From: an uncultured Formosa sp.
GTDB lineage: Bacteria; Bacteroidota; Bacteroidia; Flavobacteriales; Flavobacteriaceae
Direction: 5' to 3'
Assembly (NCBI GenBank): GCA_913052445.1
Contig: CAJXDP010000013.1
Coordinates: forward strand, 1-38,023
DNA: 38,023 bases
Positions within the stretch are counted from its first letter, which is position 1, and each line of letters opens with the position of its first letter. The notes below the pieces were generated by a model that worked only from the letters and a program-made list of their open reading frames with translations, searched no databases and was not told where the DNA came from. The position numbers and the translations under genes are program-made. Shown piece after piece: positions 7,552 to 18,037 of this stretch.

Positions 7552-9543
7552 TTAGAATCCCATGTGCCTGATGGTCCATTGGCTGATAAGTGGACTAACC
7601 ATAAAAACAACATTAACTTAGTCAACCCTGCGAATAAACGTCAGATAGACGTTATTGTGATAGGAACCGGACTTGCTGGAGGATCCGCAGCAGCAACATT
7701 AGCAGAACTTGGATATAACGTTAAAGCATTTTGTTTTCAAGATTCTCCGCGACGCGCGCATTCTATTGCTGCACAAGGAGGTATAAATGCTGCTAAAAAC
7801 TATCAAGGAGATGGGGATTCAACTTACCGTTTATTTTATGATACGGTTAAAGGAGGTGACTACCGTTCTCGAGAAGCTAACGTCCACCGATTGGCAGAAG
7901 TTTCAACAAATATAATTGACCAATGTGTGGCTCAAGGAGTTCCTTTTGCGAGAGACTATGGCGGATTATTAGACAACCGTTCGTTTGGAGGTGTTTTAGT
8001 CTCAAGAACATTTTATGCCAAAGGTCAAACAGGTCAACAACTCCTTCTTGGGGCATATTCTGCAATGAATAGGCAAATTGGTCGTGGGAAAATTAAAATG
8101 TACAACCGTCACGAAATGTTAGATGTTGTTGTAGTTGATGGAAAGGCGCGCGGAATTATAGCCCGCAACTTAGTTACCGGCGAAATTGAACGGCACTCAG
8201 CACATGCAGTCGTTTTAGGCTCTGGAGGATATGGCAATGTTTTTTACTTATCAACTAATGCAATGGGTAGTAACGTAACTGCAGCTTGGAAAGCTCACAA
8301 ACGAGGCGCTTACTTTGCAAACCCTTGCTACACACAAATACACCCAACGTGCATTCCTGTATCGGGTGATCATCAATCTAAGTTAACCCTTATGTCCGAA
8401 TCCTTAAGAAATGATGGTCGCATATGGGTTCCAAAAAATTTAGACGATGCCAAAGCTATCCAGAAGCGACAATTAAAGCCAACAGACCTTACAGAAGATA
8501 AACGTGATTATTTCTTAGAAAGACGTTATCCTGCCTTTGGGAATTTAGTTCCCCGTGACGTTGCTTCAAGAGCAGCTAAAGAAAGATGTGATGCTGGATT
8601 TGGTGTGAACAAAACTGGGGAAGCGGTATTCTTGGACTTTGCGGCCGCCATTATAAGATACGGAAAAGAAAAAGCACATGTCAAAGGTCTGAACGAAGAT
8701 GATCAGACCCTCATTCAAATCTTAGGGAAAGAAGTGGTTAAAAGCAAATACGGGAACTTATTCCAGATGTATGAGAAAATTGTAGATGAAAACCCTTATG
8801 AAACCCCAATGATGATTTATCCAGCTGTCCACTATACTATGGGAGGTGTCTGGGTTGACTATAACTTACAAACAACCATCCCTGGCTTGTATGCAATTGG
8901 AGAGGCTAACTTCTCTGAACATGGCGCAAATCGTTTAGGTGCTTCTGCCTTAATGCAAGGATTAGCCGATGGATATTTTGTATTACCATATACTATTGGA
9001 AATTACCTATCTAAAGACATTAGGACAGGGCCTATTTCAACTGAATCTGTAGAATTTGAGGAAGCAGAAGCAAAAGTAAAATCAGAAATTGAGCATTTCA
9101 TCAACAATAAAGGAACCAAGCCTGTAGATTATTTCCACAAACGTCTTGGGAAAATTATGTGGAACAAATGTGGAATGGCTCGTAACGAAAAAGAGCTAAG
9201 GGAAGCAATTGAAGAAATTTCAATACTTCGTGATGAATTTTATAAGGACGTTCGAGTGCCAGGATCAGCCAATGAGTTTAATGAAGAACTTGCAAAAGCA
9301 GGTCGTGTGGCGGACTTCCTTGAACTAGGAGAGTTGTTTGCAAAAGATGCGCTGGTGCGTGAGGAATCTGCTGGAGGTCATTTTAGAGAAGAACATCAAA
9401 CAGCTGAAGGGGAAGCGCAAAGAAGAAAGGAATTTCAATTTGTATCTGCGTGGGAATACAAAGGAGCTCCTAAAGACGCTGAGCTCCATAAAGAAGAATT
9501 AGTTTATGAAAATATTGAAGTCAAAGAACGATCCTACAAATAG
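7228..9543 (+). CDS. sdhA: Succinate dehydrogenase/fumarate reductase flavoprotein with fused N-terminal arm-type DNA-binding-like domain
   Basis: The flavoprotein oxidises succinate to fumarate and passes electrons to SdhB. SdhA homology covers residues about 109-771 (663 aa, the usual full size in this group). It has the dinucleotide fold [15 protein letters not shown] (146-160), the flavin-linked His178 ([11 protein letters not shown]), the substrate region [12 protein letters not shown] (372-383), PRDVASRAA with catalytic Arg443 (442-450), HYTMGG (535-540) and [17 protein letters not shown] (563-579). The core therefore looks intact. Residues 1-108 are foreign to SdhA: Lys/Asn-rich, with a strand pattern ending in [14 protein letters not shown], like integrase arm domains. 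SdhA in this group normally starts at about LESHVPDGP, but no ATG exists there; the nearest alternative is GTG at 7564. Translation from 7228 is inferred from the promoter just upstream and the open frame. sdhB follows after 8 nt. Confidence 0.92.
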   Translation: MKDKKITYSLNYRKPKSEYKLSDELTICLRYYHKCDKTNKTKIIKKSTGIKCKLQDWDTDWHKSSSRNPIKDSDSNYKKKNRLILNKIKEFDFKDLAKKSSTNKSKKKLESHVPDGPLADKWTNHKNNINLVNPANKRQIDVIVIGTGLAGGSAAATLAELGYNVKAFCFQDSPRRAHSIAAQGGINAAKNYQGDGDSTYRLFYDTVKGGDYRSREANVHRLAEVSTNIIDQCVAQGVPFARDYGGLLDNRSFGGVLVSRTFYAKGQTGQQLLLGAYSAMNRQIGRGKIKMYNRHEMLDVVVVDGKARGIIARNLVTGEIERHSAHAVVLGSGGYGNVFYLSTNAMGSNVTAAWKAHKRGAYFANPCYTQIHPTCIPVSGDHQSKLTLMSESLRNDGRIWVPKNLDDAKAIQKRQLKPTDLTEDKRDYFLERRYPAFGNLVPRDVASRAAKERCDAGFGVNKTGEAVFLDFAAAIIRYGKEKAHVKGLNEDDQTLIQILGKEVVKSKYGNLFQMYEKIVDENPYETPMMIYPAVHYTMGGVWVDYNLQTTIPGLYAIGEANFSEHGANRLGASALMQGLADGYFVLPYTIGNYLSKDIRTGPISTESVEFEEAEAKVKSEIEHFINNKGTKPVDYFHKRLGKIMWNKCGMARNEKELREAIEEISILRDEFYKDVRVPGSANEFNEELAKAGRVADFLELGELFAKDALVREESAGGHFREEHQTAEGEAQRRKEFQFVSAWEYKGAPKDAELHKEELVYENIEVKERSYK

Positions 9544-9551
9544 GTGCTGAT

Positions 9552-10298
9552 ATGAATTTAACATTACAGATATGGCGACAAGAAAGCGCCAAGGTAAAAG
9601 GAAAAATTGTAGAATATCCTGTTCAAGATATCTCTCCAGACATGTCATTTCTTGAAATGTTAGACATCCTGAATGTACGGCTAATAACAGATGGTGATAC
9701 CCCTGTTGCTTTTGACCATGATTGTAGAGAAGGCATCTGTGGTTCTTGTTCGTTATATATTAACGGAGAAGCACACGGACCTGACCGTCGTGTAACAACC
9801 TGCCAACTTCACATGCGAAAGTTTAAAGACGGCGATACCATTTTTATTGAGCCCTTCAGAGCGGATGCATTTCCTGTTATAAAAGATCTAATAGTTGACC
9901 GATCAGCCTTTGACAGAATACAACATGCTGGTGGATTTATTTCTGTAAATACTTCTGGAAATACTCAAGATGGAAACTCTATTCCTATTTCAAAACATGA
10001 TGCCGATCAGGCAATGGATGCTGCAACTTGCATTGGGTGTGGAGCATGTGTAGCAAGCTGTAAAAACTCCTCAGCTATGCTGTTTGTAGGTGCTAAAGTG
10101 TCTCAATACGCTTTACTGCCTCAAGGTCAAATTGAAGCCACGGACCGTGTTCAAAATATGGTATCTCAAATGGATTTGGAAGGATTTGGAAACTGCACAA
10201 ATACAGGGGCTTGCGAAGTAGAATGCCCTAAGGGAATCTCATTAGAGAATATTGCTCGAATGAATCGGGAATTAATTAAAGCTAGCATAAAATCTTAA
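9552..10298 (+). CDS. sdhB: Succinate dehydrogenase/fumarate reductase iron-sulfur subunit
   Basis: A 248-aa electron-transfer subunit linking SdhA to SdhC. The N-terminal plant-type ferredoxin domain holds the [2Fe-2S] ligands Cys58, Cys63, Cys66 and Cys84 (CREGICGSC...C). The C-terminal domain has [11 protein letters not shown] (Cys160, 163, 166, 170) and the further cysteines 215, 221 and 225 (CEVECPKG) for the [4Fe-4S] and [3Fe-4S] clusters. The gene follows sdhA by 8 nt and is surely co-transcribed. Its stop codon overlaps by 4 bp that of the convergent lipoprotein gene. Confidence 0.96.
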   Translation: MNLTLQIWRQESAKVKGKIVEYPVQDISPDMSFLEMLDILNVRLITDGDTPVAFDHDCREGICGSCSLYINGEAHGPDRRVTTCQLHMRKFKDGDTIFIEPFRADAFPVIKDLIVDRSAFDRIQHAGGFISVNTSGNTQDGNSIPISKHDADQAMDAATCIGCGACVASCKNSSAMLFVGAKVSQYALLPQGQIEATDRVQNMVSQMDLEGFGNCTNTGACEVECPKGISLENIARMNRELIKASIKS

Positions 10299-11896
10299 TC
10301 TACCAAAACAAATTCTTCAATAGTATCCCAGCCTGCACGTACTTCAATAGGCTCTGATGCATAACTTACACGCTCTGGCTGTGTTTTACTCATATACTCA
10401 CCGGTGTCATAAAAGCCATTTTTATTACTGTCAAAAATTGCTCTTAGAAAATAAACTCCTGGAGTCACGTCCTTAAAATCAACAGAGGAAGAATCTTGTG
10501 CTAAATAGGACTCAACAACCAATCCTTTAGCATTTGTTATTTGTACAATTAAAGGATAAACCCCATTACCTATATTAATTCTTACATTTCCATAGTCAGA
10601 TTGAAGTTTTGTAGTAGCATTATAATTTATAGTATCATTTTGAGTACCATAGAAATCTGTTAAAGCACCTGGCAATAGTTGAATCTTATAACTATTTTTC
10701 TCGGACTTATTAAAATCCATCAAAATCCTATTGGTCGCCGAGTCCAATTCCGTAGTTGTTTCTATAAAAACCGAATCTTTATTCATGACCCGTACTTTGG
10801 ATTCATCAATACCTTGCAAAGGAATTGTAGCATTGATCATAAAAAGGTCTTTCAGCTTAAGATTCGAATAAACAGATTTAAGCACCAAAGAGTCTGGCTT
10901 AAGATCTTTAATTCTGACAACAGCTGTATCTATAGACTGCCCGCGAATGACTTCGAAAATTAAAGAATCAACCTCTAATGTAGGACGATACCAATAGTTC
11001 AAGGTGTCTTTTCCTGTTTCTTTAGTTATGATAGATGAAAAATCAACTGAGACATCAGACAGTATATTTATACGCATCGATTCTCCATCACCTTCATAAC
11101 CAAAAGCAATTTTGTTTTGAGATGCTTGTCGTGCACGCTTAAAACTATAATCAATAGATTCCTTAAACAGTCGCAACACATAAGCTGTATCTGAAGGTAC
11201 TGTAATAAATTGTTTCCTAAAGGCGATTTTGTCTGTTTTTTGTTCGAAAGTATAGTTAGGGCTCTCTTCTTTTAGAGCAGTTAACAAATAAGATCCTTTT
11301 TTTATATTTTCAAGACTAAAAGCAGACAAACTATCTGTAACAGAAATATATTTGGGCTTTTGTTTATAAACAATAGAATCGTAAAAAGAGGAGTCTAATT
11401 CATATAATAAAACAGCGACCCGTTCATCTACATCTTTATTCAGGGCGTCGGATACAATACCTGATACTGACAATGAATCAATATAATTCCCAGTAGAAAA
11501 AACATATTTATAATATGGAAACAAATTACCCTCGTTATTATCAGCTATACTTTCTCCAAAGTTAAACGCATAAGTGGTATTAGGCTGTAGAGTATCGAAT
11601 ATTTTAATAGTAATAGCTTTACTTGCGATCCCAACAGGTATAATCTCTGGCTCAATATTCATTGGAGGCGAAATAATAAGCTGTTTTTGAAGATTTTTTA
11701 ATTTTACATATTCATTAAATTGAATTTTGATTTCTTTAGCATCAAAATTTATAGAGAAATTTTCTGGGCTGGACCTTATAATAATTGGAGGTGTTTCGTC
11801 TTTTTCTCCTCCTGTAGTTGTGCCTCTATTTGCACAGTATGATAAAACCATACTGACTATAAATAAAAACACTATGTTAGATATCTTCTTAACCAT
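10295..11896 (-). CDS. Big_5-type Ig-like domain lipoprotein of unknown function
   Basis: A 533-aa predicted lipoprotein. The signal segment is about 1-20, with the lipidated residue probably Cys21 (VLSYCANRG; Tyr at -1 is atypical for a lipobox). A Gly/Thr-rich linker [12 protein letters not shown] follows. Residues about 36-135 look like a bacterial Ig-like (Big_5) domain: [43 protein letters not shown]. The middle is rich in beta strands. The C-terminal part (about 430-530) has a carboxypeptidase-regulatory-like pattern with a short Asp/Asn loop ([13 protein letters not shown]). Such proteins are common in flavobacterial envelopes and have no known function. It is transcribed alone, convergent with sdhB. 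Confidence 0.75.
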   Translation of the reverse strand: MVKKISNIVFLFIVSMVLSYCANRGTTTGGEKDETPPIIIRSSPENFSINFDAKEIKIQFNEYVKLKNLQKQLIISPPMNIEPEIIPVGIASKAITIKIFDTLQPNTTYAFNFGESIADNNEGNLFPYYKYVFSTGNYIDSLSVSGIVSDALNKDVDERVAVLLYELDSSFYDSIVYKQKPKYISVTDSLSAFSLENIKKGSYLLTALKEESPNYTFEQKTDKIAFRKQFITVPSDTAYVLRLFKESIDYSFKRARQASQNKIAFGYEGDGESMRINILSDVSVDFSSIITKETGKDTLNYWYRPTLEVDSLIFEVIRGQSIDTAVVRIKDLKPDSLVLKSVYSNLKLKDLFMINATIPLQGIDESKVRVMNKDSVFIETTTELDSATNRILMDFNKSEKNSYKIQLLPGALTDFYGTQNDTINYNATTKLQSDYGNVRINIGNGVYPLIVQITNAKGLVVESYLAQDSSSVDFKDVTPGVYFLRAIFDSNKNGFYDTGEYMSKTQPERVSYASEPIEVRAGWDTIEEFVLVD

Positions 11897-12042
11897 TAAA
11901 CATGCGTTTAATGCAAAGTAACAATATATTTTAGTACTAACGAAAGATGGAATGTGGAATTAATAAAGTCGATAAACTTGATCACATATTTATTGCAGAT
12001 AAAACATGATAAAAAACGATATTTTTCTGAAAAAGTATTATT

Positions 12043-12056
12043 TCTTCTTAAGAAGA
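12043..12056. repeat. 14-bp perfect palindrome upstream of glyS
   Basis: TCTTCTTAAGAAGA lies in the 255-nt spacer between the divergent lipoprotein and glyS genes. It could be an operator. No T-run follows it, so it is not a terminator. Apart from this and the glyS promoter nothing else was recognised in the spacer. Confidence 0.3.
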
Positions 12057-12139
12057 CATAAAAGTAGCAGTGAATTCATAAAACTCAAATTATATTTCAT
12101 ATTTGTAAGTAAGTTTAACTCATAATTCAGAAGGTTTTT

Positions 12140-12147
12140 TATTTTTG
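12140..12147 (+). promoter_or_regulatory. -7 promoter element of glyS, implying a leaderless transcript
   Basis: TATTTTTG fits TAnnTTTG and ends 4 nt before the glyS ATG (12152). Transcription would begin at or next to the A of the start codon. A poor -33 match (TTTA, 12114-12117) lies about 22 nt upstream. Confidence 0.45.
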
Positions 12148-12151
12148 TAAA

Positions 12152-13693
12152 ATGACAAACCAATCAGATACATTTAAAAAAGTAATATCCCATGCTAAAG
12201 AATATGGGTTTGTGTTTCAAAGTAGTGAAATATATGACGGGCTAAGTGCTGTCTACGACTACGCGCAAAACGGTGTCGAGTTAAAGAGAAATATCCGTGA
12301 ATATTGGTGGAAAGCCATGGTTCAAATGAACGATAATATCGTGGGATTAGATGCTGCCATTTTTATGCACCCAACTACATGGAAAGCCTCTGGTCACGTC
12401 GATGCTTTTAACGACCCACTAATTGACAATAAAGATTCCAAAAAACGCTACAGAGCTGATGTTTTAATTGAAGACTATTGCGCCAAGATTGAATTAAAAA
12501 TTGAAAAAGAAATAAAAAAAGCAGAAAAACGCTTTGGCGAAAATTTTGACAAAAATGAATTCATTAACACCAATGGTCGCGTGTTAGCCTATCAAGATAA
12601 AATTACAGCTATTTTATCAAGAATGGGGAGGTCATTAGAAAACGAGGATTTAGCAGATGTTAAAGCACTTATTCAAGAGCTTGAAATTTCAGACCCTTTG
12701 ACAGGAAGTAAAAACTGGACTGATGTAAAGCAGTTCAATCTTATGTTTGGAACAAAATTAGGAGCGAATGCAGAAAGTGCTATGGATTTATATTTACGTC
12801 CTGAAACAGCGCAAGGAATTTTTGTAAACTTTTTGAATGTTCAAAAAACAGGCCGGATGAAAATTCCTTTTGGGATTGCGCAGACCGGAAAAGCATTTAG
12901 AAATGAAATTGTTGCGCGGCAGTTTATTTTTAGGATGCGTGAATTTGAACAGATGGAATTACAGTTTTTCATCAAACCTGGTACACAAGCTAAATGGTAT
13001 GAGCATTGGAAAGAAGCGCGTATGAAATGGCATATATCATTGGGAATGGGTACTGACAACTACCGTTTTCATGACCATGATAAGCTTGCTCACTATGCAG
13101 ATGCAGCAGCGGATATAGAATTCAAATTCCCTTTTGGCTTTAAAGAACTAGAAGGGATTCACTCAAGAACAGATTTTGATTTGAGTCAGCACCAAACATA
13201 TTCTGGGAAAAAACTTCAATATTTTGATCATGAAGAAAATAAAAATTACACCCCATATGTCCTAGAAACCTCTATCGGGTTGGACCGTATGTTCCTAGCC
13301 GTGTTTTCAAATGCCTTGACTGAAGAAACTTTAGATAATCATACAACTAGAACTGTACTAAAACTTCCTGCAGTACTGGCACCAATAAAAGCAGCTATCT
13401 TACCTTTGGTAAAGAAAGATGGACTTCCTGAAGTTGCTAAGACTATTTTTAATGATTTAAAGTGGGACTTCAATGTGGTTTATGACGAAAAAGATGCTGT
13501 TGGTAGACGCTATCGTCGACAGGATGCTGTGGGTACGCCGTTTTGTATTACTGTTGATCATGATACCCTTGAGGACAAATGTGTCACCATTAGAAATAGA
13601 GATTCCATGGAACAACAGCGGGTCAAAATAGATGATATCAAAGCAATTATAGAAAATAAAGTCGCTATGAAACACTGGCTAAAAGAATTGTAG
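12152..13693 (+). CDS. glyS: Glycyl-tRNA synthetase (class II, dimeric type)
   Basis: A cytosolic enzyme charging tRNA-Gly; 513 aa, the eukaryote/archaea-like alpha2 form usual in Bacteroidota. The N-terminus (KKVISHAKEYGFVFQSSEIYDGLSAVYDY) is typical and supports the start at 12152. Motif 2 is near FRNEIVARQFIFRMREFEQMEL, with the substrate-binding acidic residues. Motif 3 is ETSIGLDRMFLAVF. A C-terminal anticodon-binding domain covers about 405-510 (LAPIKAAILPL, then VGRRYRRQDAVGTPFCITVDHDT). The gene is complete. It converges on the large outer-membrane protein gene with only 2 nt between stop codons. Confidence 0.96.
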   Translation: MTNQSDTFKKVISHAKEYGFVFQSSEIYDGLSAVYDYAQNGVELKRNIREYWWKAMVQMNDNIVGLDAAIFMHPTTWKASGHVDAFNDPLIDNKDSKKRYRADVLIEDYCAKIELKIEKEIKKAEKRFGENFDKNEFINTNGRVLAYQDKITAILSRMGRSLENEDLADVKALIQELEISDPLTGSKNWTDVKQFNLMFGTKLGANAESAMDLYLRPETAQGIFVNFLNVQKTGRMKIPFGIAQTGKAFRNEIVARQFIFRMREFEQMELQFFIKPGTQAKWYEHWKEARMKWHISLGMGTDNYRFHDHDKLAHYADAAADIEFKFPFGFKELEGIHSRTDFDLSQHQTYSGKKLQYFDHEENKNYTPYVLETSIGLDRMFLAVFSNALTEETLDNHTTRTVLKLPAVLAPIKAAILPLVKKDGLPEVAKTIFNDLKWDFNVVYDEKDAVGRRYRRQDAVGTPFCITVDHDTLEDKCVTIRNRDSMEQQRVKIDDIKAIIENKVAMKHWLKEL

Positions 13694-13695
13694 CA

Positions 13696-16600
13696 TTAAA
13701 AATAAGCTTTCAATTGAACTGTCCCCGCATGTATTGTACGGCTAGATTCACTCTTTCTTCCAAAATAATTTAAATTTAAATCCAAATACTTTGTGAGTTT
13801 TTTCTGCGCGATCAAAGACCATGTAAAGTTAGTGCCAGGCTGCAATCCTTCCATCATTTGATAAGCAACCGGAGTATTTGAGTTTCCAGAGAATTTATTT
13901 GAAAAATAATTAAACTCAACTGTAATTGCTGCTTTTTGATTATTTGTTAATGCAAATGAAAAACCATATTTTTCTTGAGCTAATTCTTCTAAATTCCCAA
14001 TTGAGTTATTCTTTTTCTGAAACTGATAAAATATATCGAATCGCTTGTTATCATCTAATAAATAAGAGACTTTTGGACTTAAAAGAGTCTCATTTAATTG
14101 ATGATTTTTTGAGGAAAAATTCTCACTTTCACTCTTATTTCTATCTAGACTACTTTGTAAATTAAGCAGCCACTGATTTTTTATTTTATGAGTAAAATTC
14201 AATTGATGGCTAACAGATTCAAGCTCAATGTATCCAAATGAAAGTACATTCCTAGCTTTTGAATCTAAATAACTATAGGAGATAGTGTAATGCTGTTTAC
14301 CTCTATTTAAGAACAATTGATTTCTAAAATTAGACTGGAGACCAAGTTGATCCTCAACTTTTGAATGAAATGGATTTAAGTGAATTGTTTGTTTGGTGTT
14401 TTTATCTTTTCGGTCAATTAAAAAAGAAACTTGATTGTAAAAGTGAGACCAAAACCTCCTATTGGACTGATTGGAATTGACCCATTGAATCGGATTAAAG
14501 GTAAGAGATTGGCTCAATTTGTTTTGATGTGTCCTAATATAAACTTGATTAGGCAACAAGACTCGTATATAAATTGCTTGATCTTGAAATTGTGCAAGTT
14601 CAAATTCTTCTAATTCCTGAATTCCGTTTTGATTGTAATCAAACCACACAAAGTTACCTTGTCCAGGCTCCACCTCTACATATGTAAAATCTTGTTGGGG
14701 TAACCGGCCAGCATTAGTTTCAAAAAGAGTATTCCAATAGATGAGATTATTTGCTATCTTTTGACTGTATTGAAGTCTGGAGTTAATAGATTTCTGTGAC
14801 CGATAAGAGCTGTTTTCTGATGTAAATTCTCGATAGTTAGCATATAAACTAAGTAATGTGTTTTTAGTTTGTATCCATTTAGAATCCAGATAATAGGTGT
14901 TTGAAGTGTTTACTTTTGTGAGTAGATTCCCTTGCAAACTGTCATTAATACGATGTATATATCCTATTTTGGCAAATACTTTGGTTGAATCTCCTAGCCC
15001 TGTAAAGACTTCATAGGACTTAAACCTCTGACTTACAGAGTCCAAAGTATTTGATGAAAGTTCTTTTTTTTCGTTGTGCTCAGTTGATAACTTAACACCT
15101 GCCCACCCTTTGTCATAATTATACTTTAGTTTTGTGTGTGACCTGTAGAAAATAGACTTAGAGTCTAGTGCATTTGTTTCTAGTAAACTAGAATTTGAAA
15201 TAAATTGAAAACGATAAAGTTTTAACTTTGCTAAGACCACATGCCGCTGGCCTTCGTAGTTTTCATTATAGTTTAAGTTCTGATACTTATAATTAAATTG
15301 TCCGATTTTTGGATGTACTAATTGAGCTGCTGTTTTAATAAAAACTTGATCTCCAAGGTTCGATGCTAATTGGTTGTTGTTTAGCTGTTCAATATTCCAA
15401 TCTCTGTTAAATTCAGGGTTATATAAGCCTTGAAGGTTTCGAAAGTTTTCATGAATATAATCAATATCTGTAGTCAAATTCAACATCCATATTTGAGAAG
15501 GTTTTAGTAATTGGTGAGCGATCGACAATTGAGTCGCAACACCAGTATTGTCTTGATCTTGTAATGATGAATATAAATTCAAATCATTCTTACTTGCAGC
15601 AAACTCAAAATTAACAGATGTATTTTCATTAGGTGTAAATGAACTATTGACAACAGCTAACTGCAACTTAACGGGCGCAATAAGTTGAACAATTGGCTCA
15701 TAATATCCTTGTTTCACTCCGTTTACCGGGGGGATATATTCATATATATTAGAAATTGCATTTGAGCTAGTAATAATATAATCACCTTTCTCAAGTCCTA
15801 AAGAGGTAAAGTTAACAAGATAAAGTTCATCTTCAGGATTAGTTGAAAACTCAAAAACTTCGATGCCATTTACCAGAACTTTCTTATATAAAATTCTATT
15901 TTCATTAATGGGCTCTAAACTTGCTGAAGGGGCTGTCATTAGTGCTTGGTCATCACCAGCATTTGATAAAATTGATGCTTGTTCTGAGCTAAGGGATTGC
16001 TGTAGAGGTTGGTTTTTTAAATCACTTTCATTGTAAAATGAGGCCCCAATAGTCCATTTTTCTGTTTTATATTCACTTCCTGCATACCCAATGAATCGCG
16101 AATAATTACGAGCACTCGATTGGTAATCAACTCTGATTCGCATTTCGGAAGTAATAGGGTAAGTAGCATTAAAAATAATCTCTCCTGCGTTATAATCTAT
16201 AATATAATCCTCTGTGGCACCACGCAGTAATGGAGCGCCGTTAACGTAAAGAGTTTCACTTCCCGAAACAACCAAAACATAGAGTTCGTTGTTGGGTCCC
16301 ATAAGCTTATATGGCCCTTGGTTGCCTTCTTGAGCAACAAATTGACTGGTTGTGAATTGACCACGAACTAAGGCGCCAGCTGCGAAAGCAGTATACTCAG
16401 AGTTGTTATTTTTGAAATGCGTGGACAGCGATAAACCCTGAACACGCTTTGAGAAATCTGAATAATATGAGTTATTGTTTTTAAGGTCTATATCACCTGC
16501 TCTGATTCTCCATTTATCACTAAAGACTTCCACGAAAACTTGATCAAATTCATCCAAACGTTGTGAATAACCACTTTCTTGCAATGGAATATTTGAATCC

Positions 16601-17130
16601 TGTATAGACGCTCGTAAAGTTACTTTATCATTTAACTTTCCACTAATTTGAAGGTCAAGTTCACTATTAAGAACCGAGTTTTGGTTGTTTCCTATAGTAA
16701 CTCCCCTTGAGATACTTCCTGATGAAATTAATCCATCAAAAGCAGAAACAGAGGGCTTTAGACTTGGCTCCGAAAAACTATAAAGCTTCTGCAGATTTCC
16801 CTTTCGTTTGACAATAACTGATTCATCAATTTCTTGATAAGTCTTGGTAATGAAGTTGGGATAACTTAAGTAATGTACTCGGATAGAATCTTGAATAGTA
16901 GTTTGAACAAGAGTTAAAGTTGATTCCTGGAAATTTACAGAATAAAATGAGGGCGAAATACGCTCATTTTTCAAATTTGTTACAAAAAAAGAGGAAGGGT
17001 TAATACTTACAGAGTCAAGCTGAATGGTGTCAGTTACTGCCAAAGTTTTTAGCCTGTACAGTGAAGACGACTGCTGAGATAAGCTCAGGCTGGATGACAA
17101 AAGAAATAAAATGATAAAAAAATTCTTCAT
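13696..17130 (-). CDS. Large outer-membrane beta-barrel-type protein, function unknown
   Basis: 1144 aa when started at MKNFFIILFLL (17130), which gives a clean signal peptide ending LSLSQ. A longer in-frame start at 17157 would mask it. The N-terminal 120 residues look like a small beta domain. Then comes GSISRGVTIGNNQNSVLNSELDLQISGKL (about 147-175), followed by many amphipathic strands. An Asn/Gly-rich acidic loop near GNFVWFDYNQNGIQELEEFE could bind calcium. The protein ends in Phe after a beta-strand pattern, as in barrel proteins recognised by BamA. Similar long proteins, distantly recalling pieces of SprA, occur in flavobacteria without known role. A -7-like element (TATTTTTG on the minus strand, 17155-17162) lies 24 nt upstream. 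Confidence 0.7.
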   Translation of the reverse strand: MKNFFIILFLLSSSLSLSQQSSSLYRLKTLAVTDTIQLDSVSINPSSFFVTNLKNERISPSFYSVNFQESTLTLVQTTIQDSIRVHYLSYPNFITKTYQEIDESVIVKRKGNLQKLYSFSEPSLKPSVSAFDGLISSGSISRGVTIGNNQNSVLNSELDLQISGKLNDKVTLRASIQDSNIPLQESGYSQRLDEFDQVFVEVFSDKWRIRAGDIDLKNNNSYYSDFSKRVQGLSLSTHFKNNNSEYTAFAAGALVRGQFTTSQFVAQEGNQGPYKLMGPNNELYVLVVSGSETLYVNGAPLLRGATEDYIIDYNAGEIIFNATYPITSEMRIRVDYQSSARNYSRFIGYAGSEYKTEKWTIGASFYNESDLKNQPLQQSLSSEQASILSNAGDDQALMTAPSASLEPINENRILYKKVLVNGIEVFEFSTNPEDELYLVNFTSLGLEKGDYIITSSNAISNIYEYIPPVNGVKQGYYEPIVQLIAPVKLQLAVVNSSFTPNENTSVNFEFAASKNDLNLYSSLQDQDNTGVATQLSIAHQLLKPSQIWMLNLTTDIDYIHENFRNLQGLYNPEFNRDWNIEQLNNNQLASNLGDQVFIKTAAQLVHPKIGQFNYKYQNLNYNENYEGQRHVVLAKLKLYRFQFISNSSLLETNALDSKSIFYRSHTKLKYNYDKGWAGVKLSTEHNEKKELSSNTLDSVSQRFKSYEVFTGLGDSTKVFAKIGYIHRINDSLQGNLLTKVNTSNTYYLDSKWIQTKNTLLSLYANYREFTSENSSYRSQKSINSRLQYSQKIANNLIYWNTLFETNAGRLPQQDFTYVEVEPGQGNFVWFDYNQNGIQELEEFELAQFQDQAIYIRVLLPNQVYIRTHQNKLSQSLTFNPIQWVNSNQSNRRFWSHFYNQVSFLIDRKDKNTKQTIHLNPFHSKVEDQLGLQSNFRNQLFLNRGKQHYTISYSYLDSKARNVLSFGYIELESVSHQLNFTHKIKNQWLLNLQSSLDRNKSESENFSSKNHQLNETLLSPKVSYLLDDNKRFDIFYQFQKKNNSIGNLEELAQEKYGFSFALTNNQKAAITVEFNYFSNKFSGNSNTPVAYQMMEGLQPGTNFTWSLIAQKKLTKYLDLNLNYFGRKSESSRTIHAGTVQLKAYF

Positions 17131-17154
17131 TACGACTCTTAAACTAAAAAAAAG

Positions 17155-17162
17155 CAAAAATA
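17155..17162 (-). promoter_or_regulatory. Candidate -7 promoter element for the large outer-membrane protein
   Basis: Minus-strand TATTTTTG is an exact TAnnTTTG match 24 nt before the ATG at 17130. It overlaps the upstream alternative start, which supports the shorter reading frame. The -33 partner is weak. Confidence 0.4.
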
Positions 17163-17252
17163 TTTTGTTGATATTTTTCGTTAAAACAAGACTAAATGTT
17201 TAGGGTAAAAGTACTCTATTAATTATTTTAGCTAAAACTAATGAATCAATAG

Positions 17253-18014
17253 ATGAAAATTATTTCTTACAACGTCAACGGAATTAGAGCTGCTCTCAGG
17301 AAAGGCTTTATTGATTGGCTTAAGAGTGCCAACCCAGATGTCATCTGTTTACAAGAGATAAAAGCACAGGTAGACCAACTCGACTTAAGTGTTTTTGAAA
17401 AGGCTGGATACCGCTACAACTATTGGTTTAGTGCTCAAAAAAAAGGCTACAGCGGCGTTGCTATTTTATCTAAAACAGAACCAAGTAAGGTTGTTTTTGG
17501 AACTGGAATTGAATCGATGGATTTTGAAGGTCGCAATATTCGTGCTGATTTTGAAGGTGTCTCAATCATGAGCCTATACTTACCATCTGGGACTAACTTA
17601 GCTAGGCTTAAACATAAACTTGAATACATGGACTTATTTCAAAACTATATAGACAAACTAAAAAAAGAGATTCCAAACCTTGTTATTTGTGGAGATTACA
17701 ACATTTGTCACGAGGCTATTGACATCCATGATCCCGTTAGAAACAAAAATATATCTGGTTTTTTACCTGAAGAACGGTCTTGGATGAGTAACTTTTTAAA
17801 TAATGGATTTGTAGATGCTTTTCGTGAGTTTAATTCAGAACCTCACAACTATAGCTGGTGGAGTTATCGGGCCAACTCTAGACAAAATAACAAAGGTTGG
17901 CGATTGGATTATACATTAATTACTAAACCTCTACAAGAAAAATTAAAAAGAGCCGTTATTTTATCTGAAGCTATGCATAGTGATCACTGTCCTGTTTTAG
18001 TTGAATTAAAGTAA
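17253..18014 (+). CDS. xth: Exodeoxyribonuclease III (AP endonuclease, EEP family)
   Basis: A 253-aa metal-dependent base-excision repair nuclease that cuts abasic sites and trims 3' ends. The endonuclease/exonuclease/phosphatase fold carries all key motifs: NVNGIRAALRKG (7-18), CLQEIKAQ with the catalytic Glu, the LYLPSGT region, GDYNICHEAIDIHDP with Asp and Asn, WWSYR, RLDYTLIT and the terminal SDHCPVLVEL. Normal family length. It is followed after 23 nt by the OmpA lipoprotein gene, and the two probably share a transcript with the aldo/keto reductase. Confidence 0.95.
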   Translation: MKIISYNVNGIRAALRKGFIDWLKSANPDVICLQEIKAQVDQLDLSVFEKAGYRYNYWFSAQKKGYSGVAILSKTEPSKVVFGTGIESMDFEGRNIRADFEGVSIMSLYLPSGTNLARLKHKLEYMDLFQNYIDKLKKEIPNLVICGDYNICHEAIDIHDPVRNKNISGFLPEERSWMSNFLNNGFVDAFREFNSEPHNYSWWSYRANSRQNNKGWRLDYTLITKPLQEKLKRAVILSEAMHSDHCPVLVELK

Positions 18015-18037
18015 ATTAATATTAAAAATCATATATA

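Noticed and set aside
7564-7566. GTG as the true start of a normal-length sdhA
   Set aside because: It would give a nearly ordinary SdhA. However, no promoter or ribosome site lies just upstream, the first residues of the SdhA homology (LES at 109-111) would be lost, and the open frame runs 112 codons further back to an ATG with a good promoter. It remains possible, so it is named as the main alternative.
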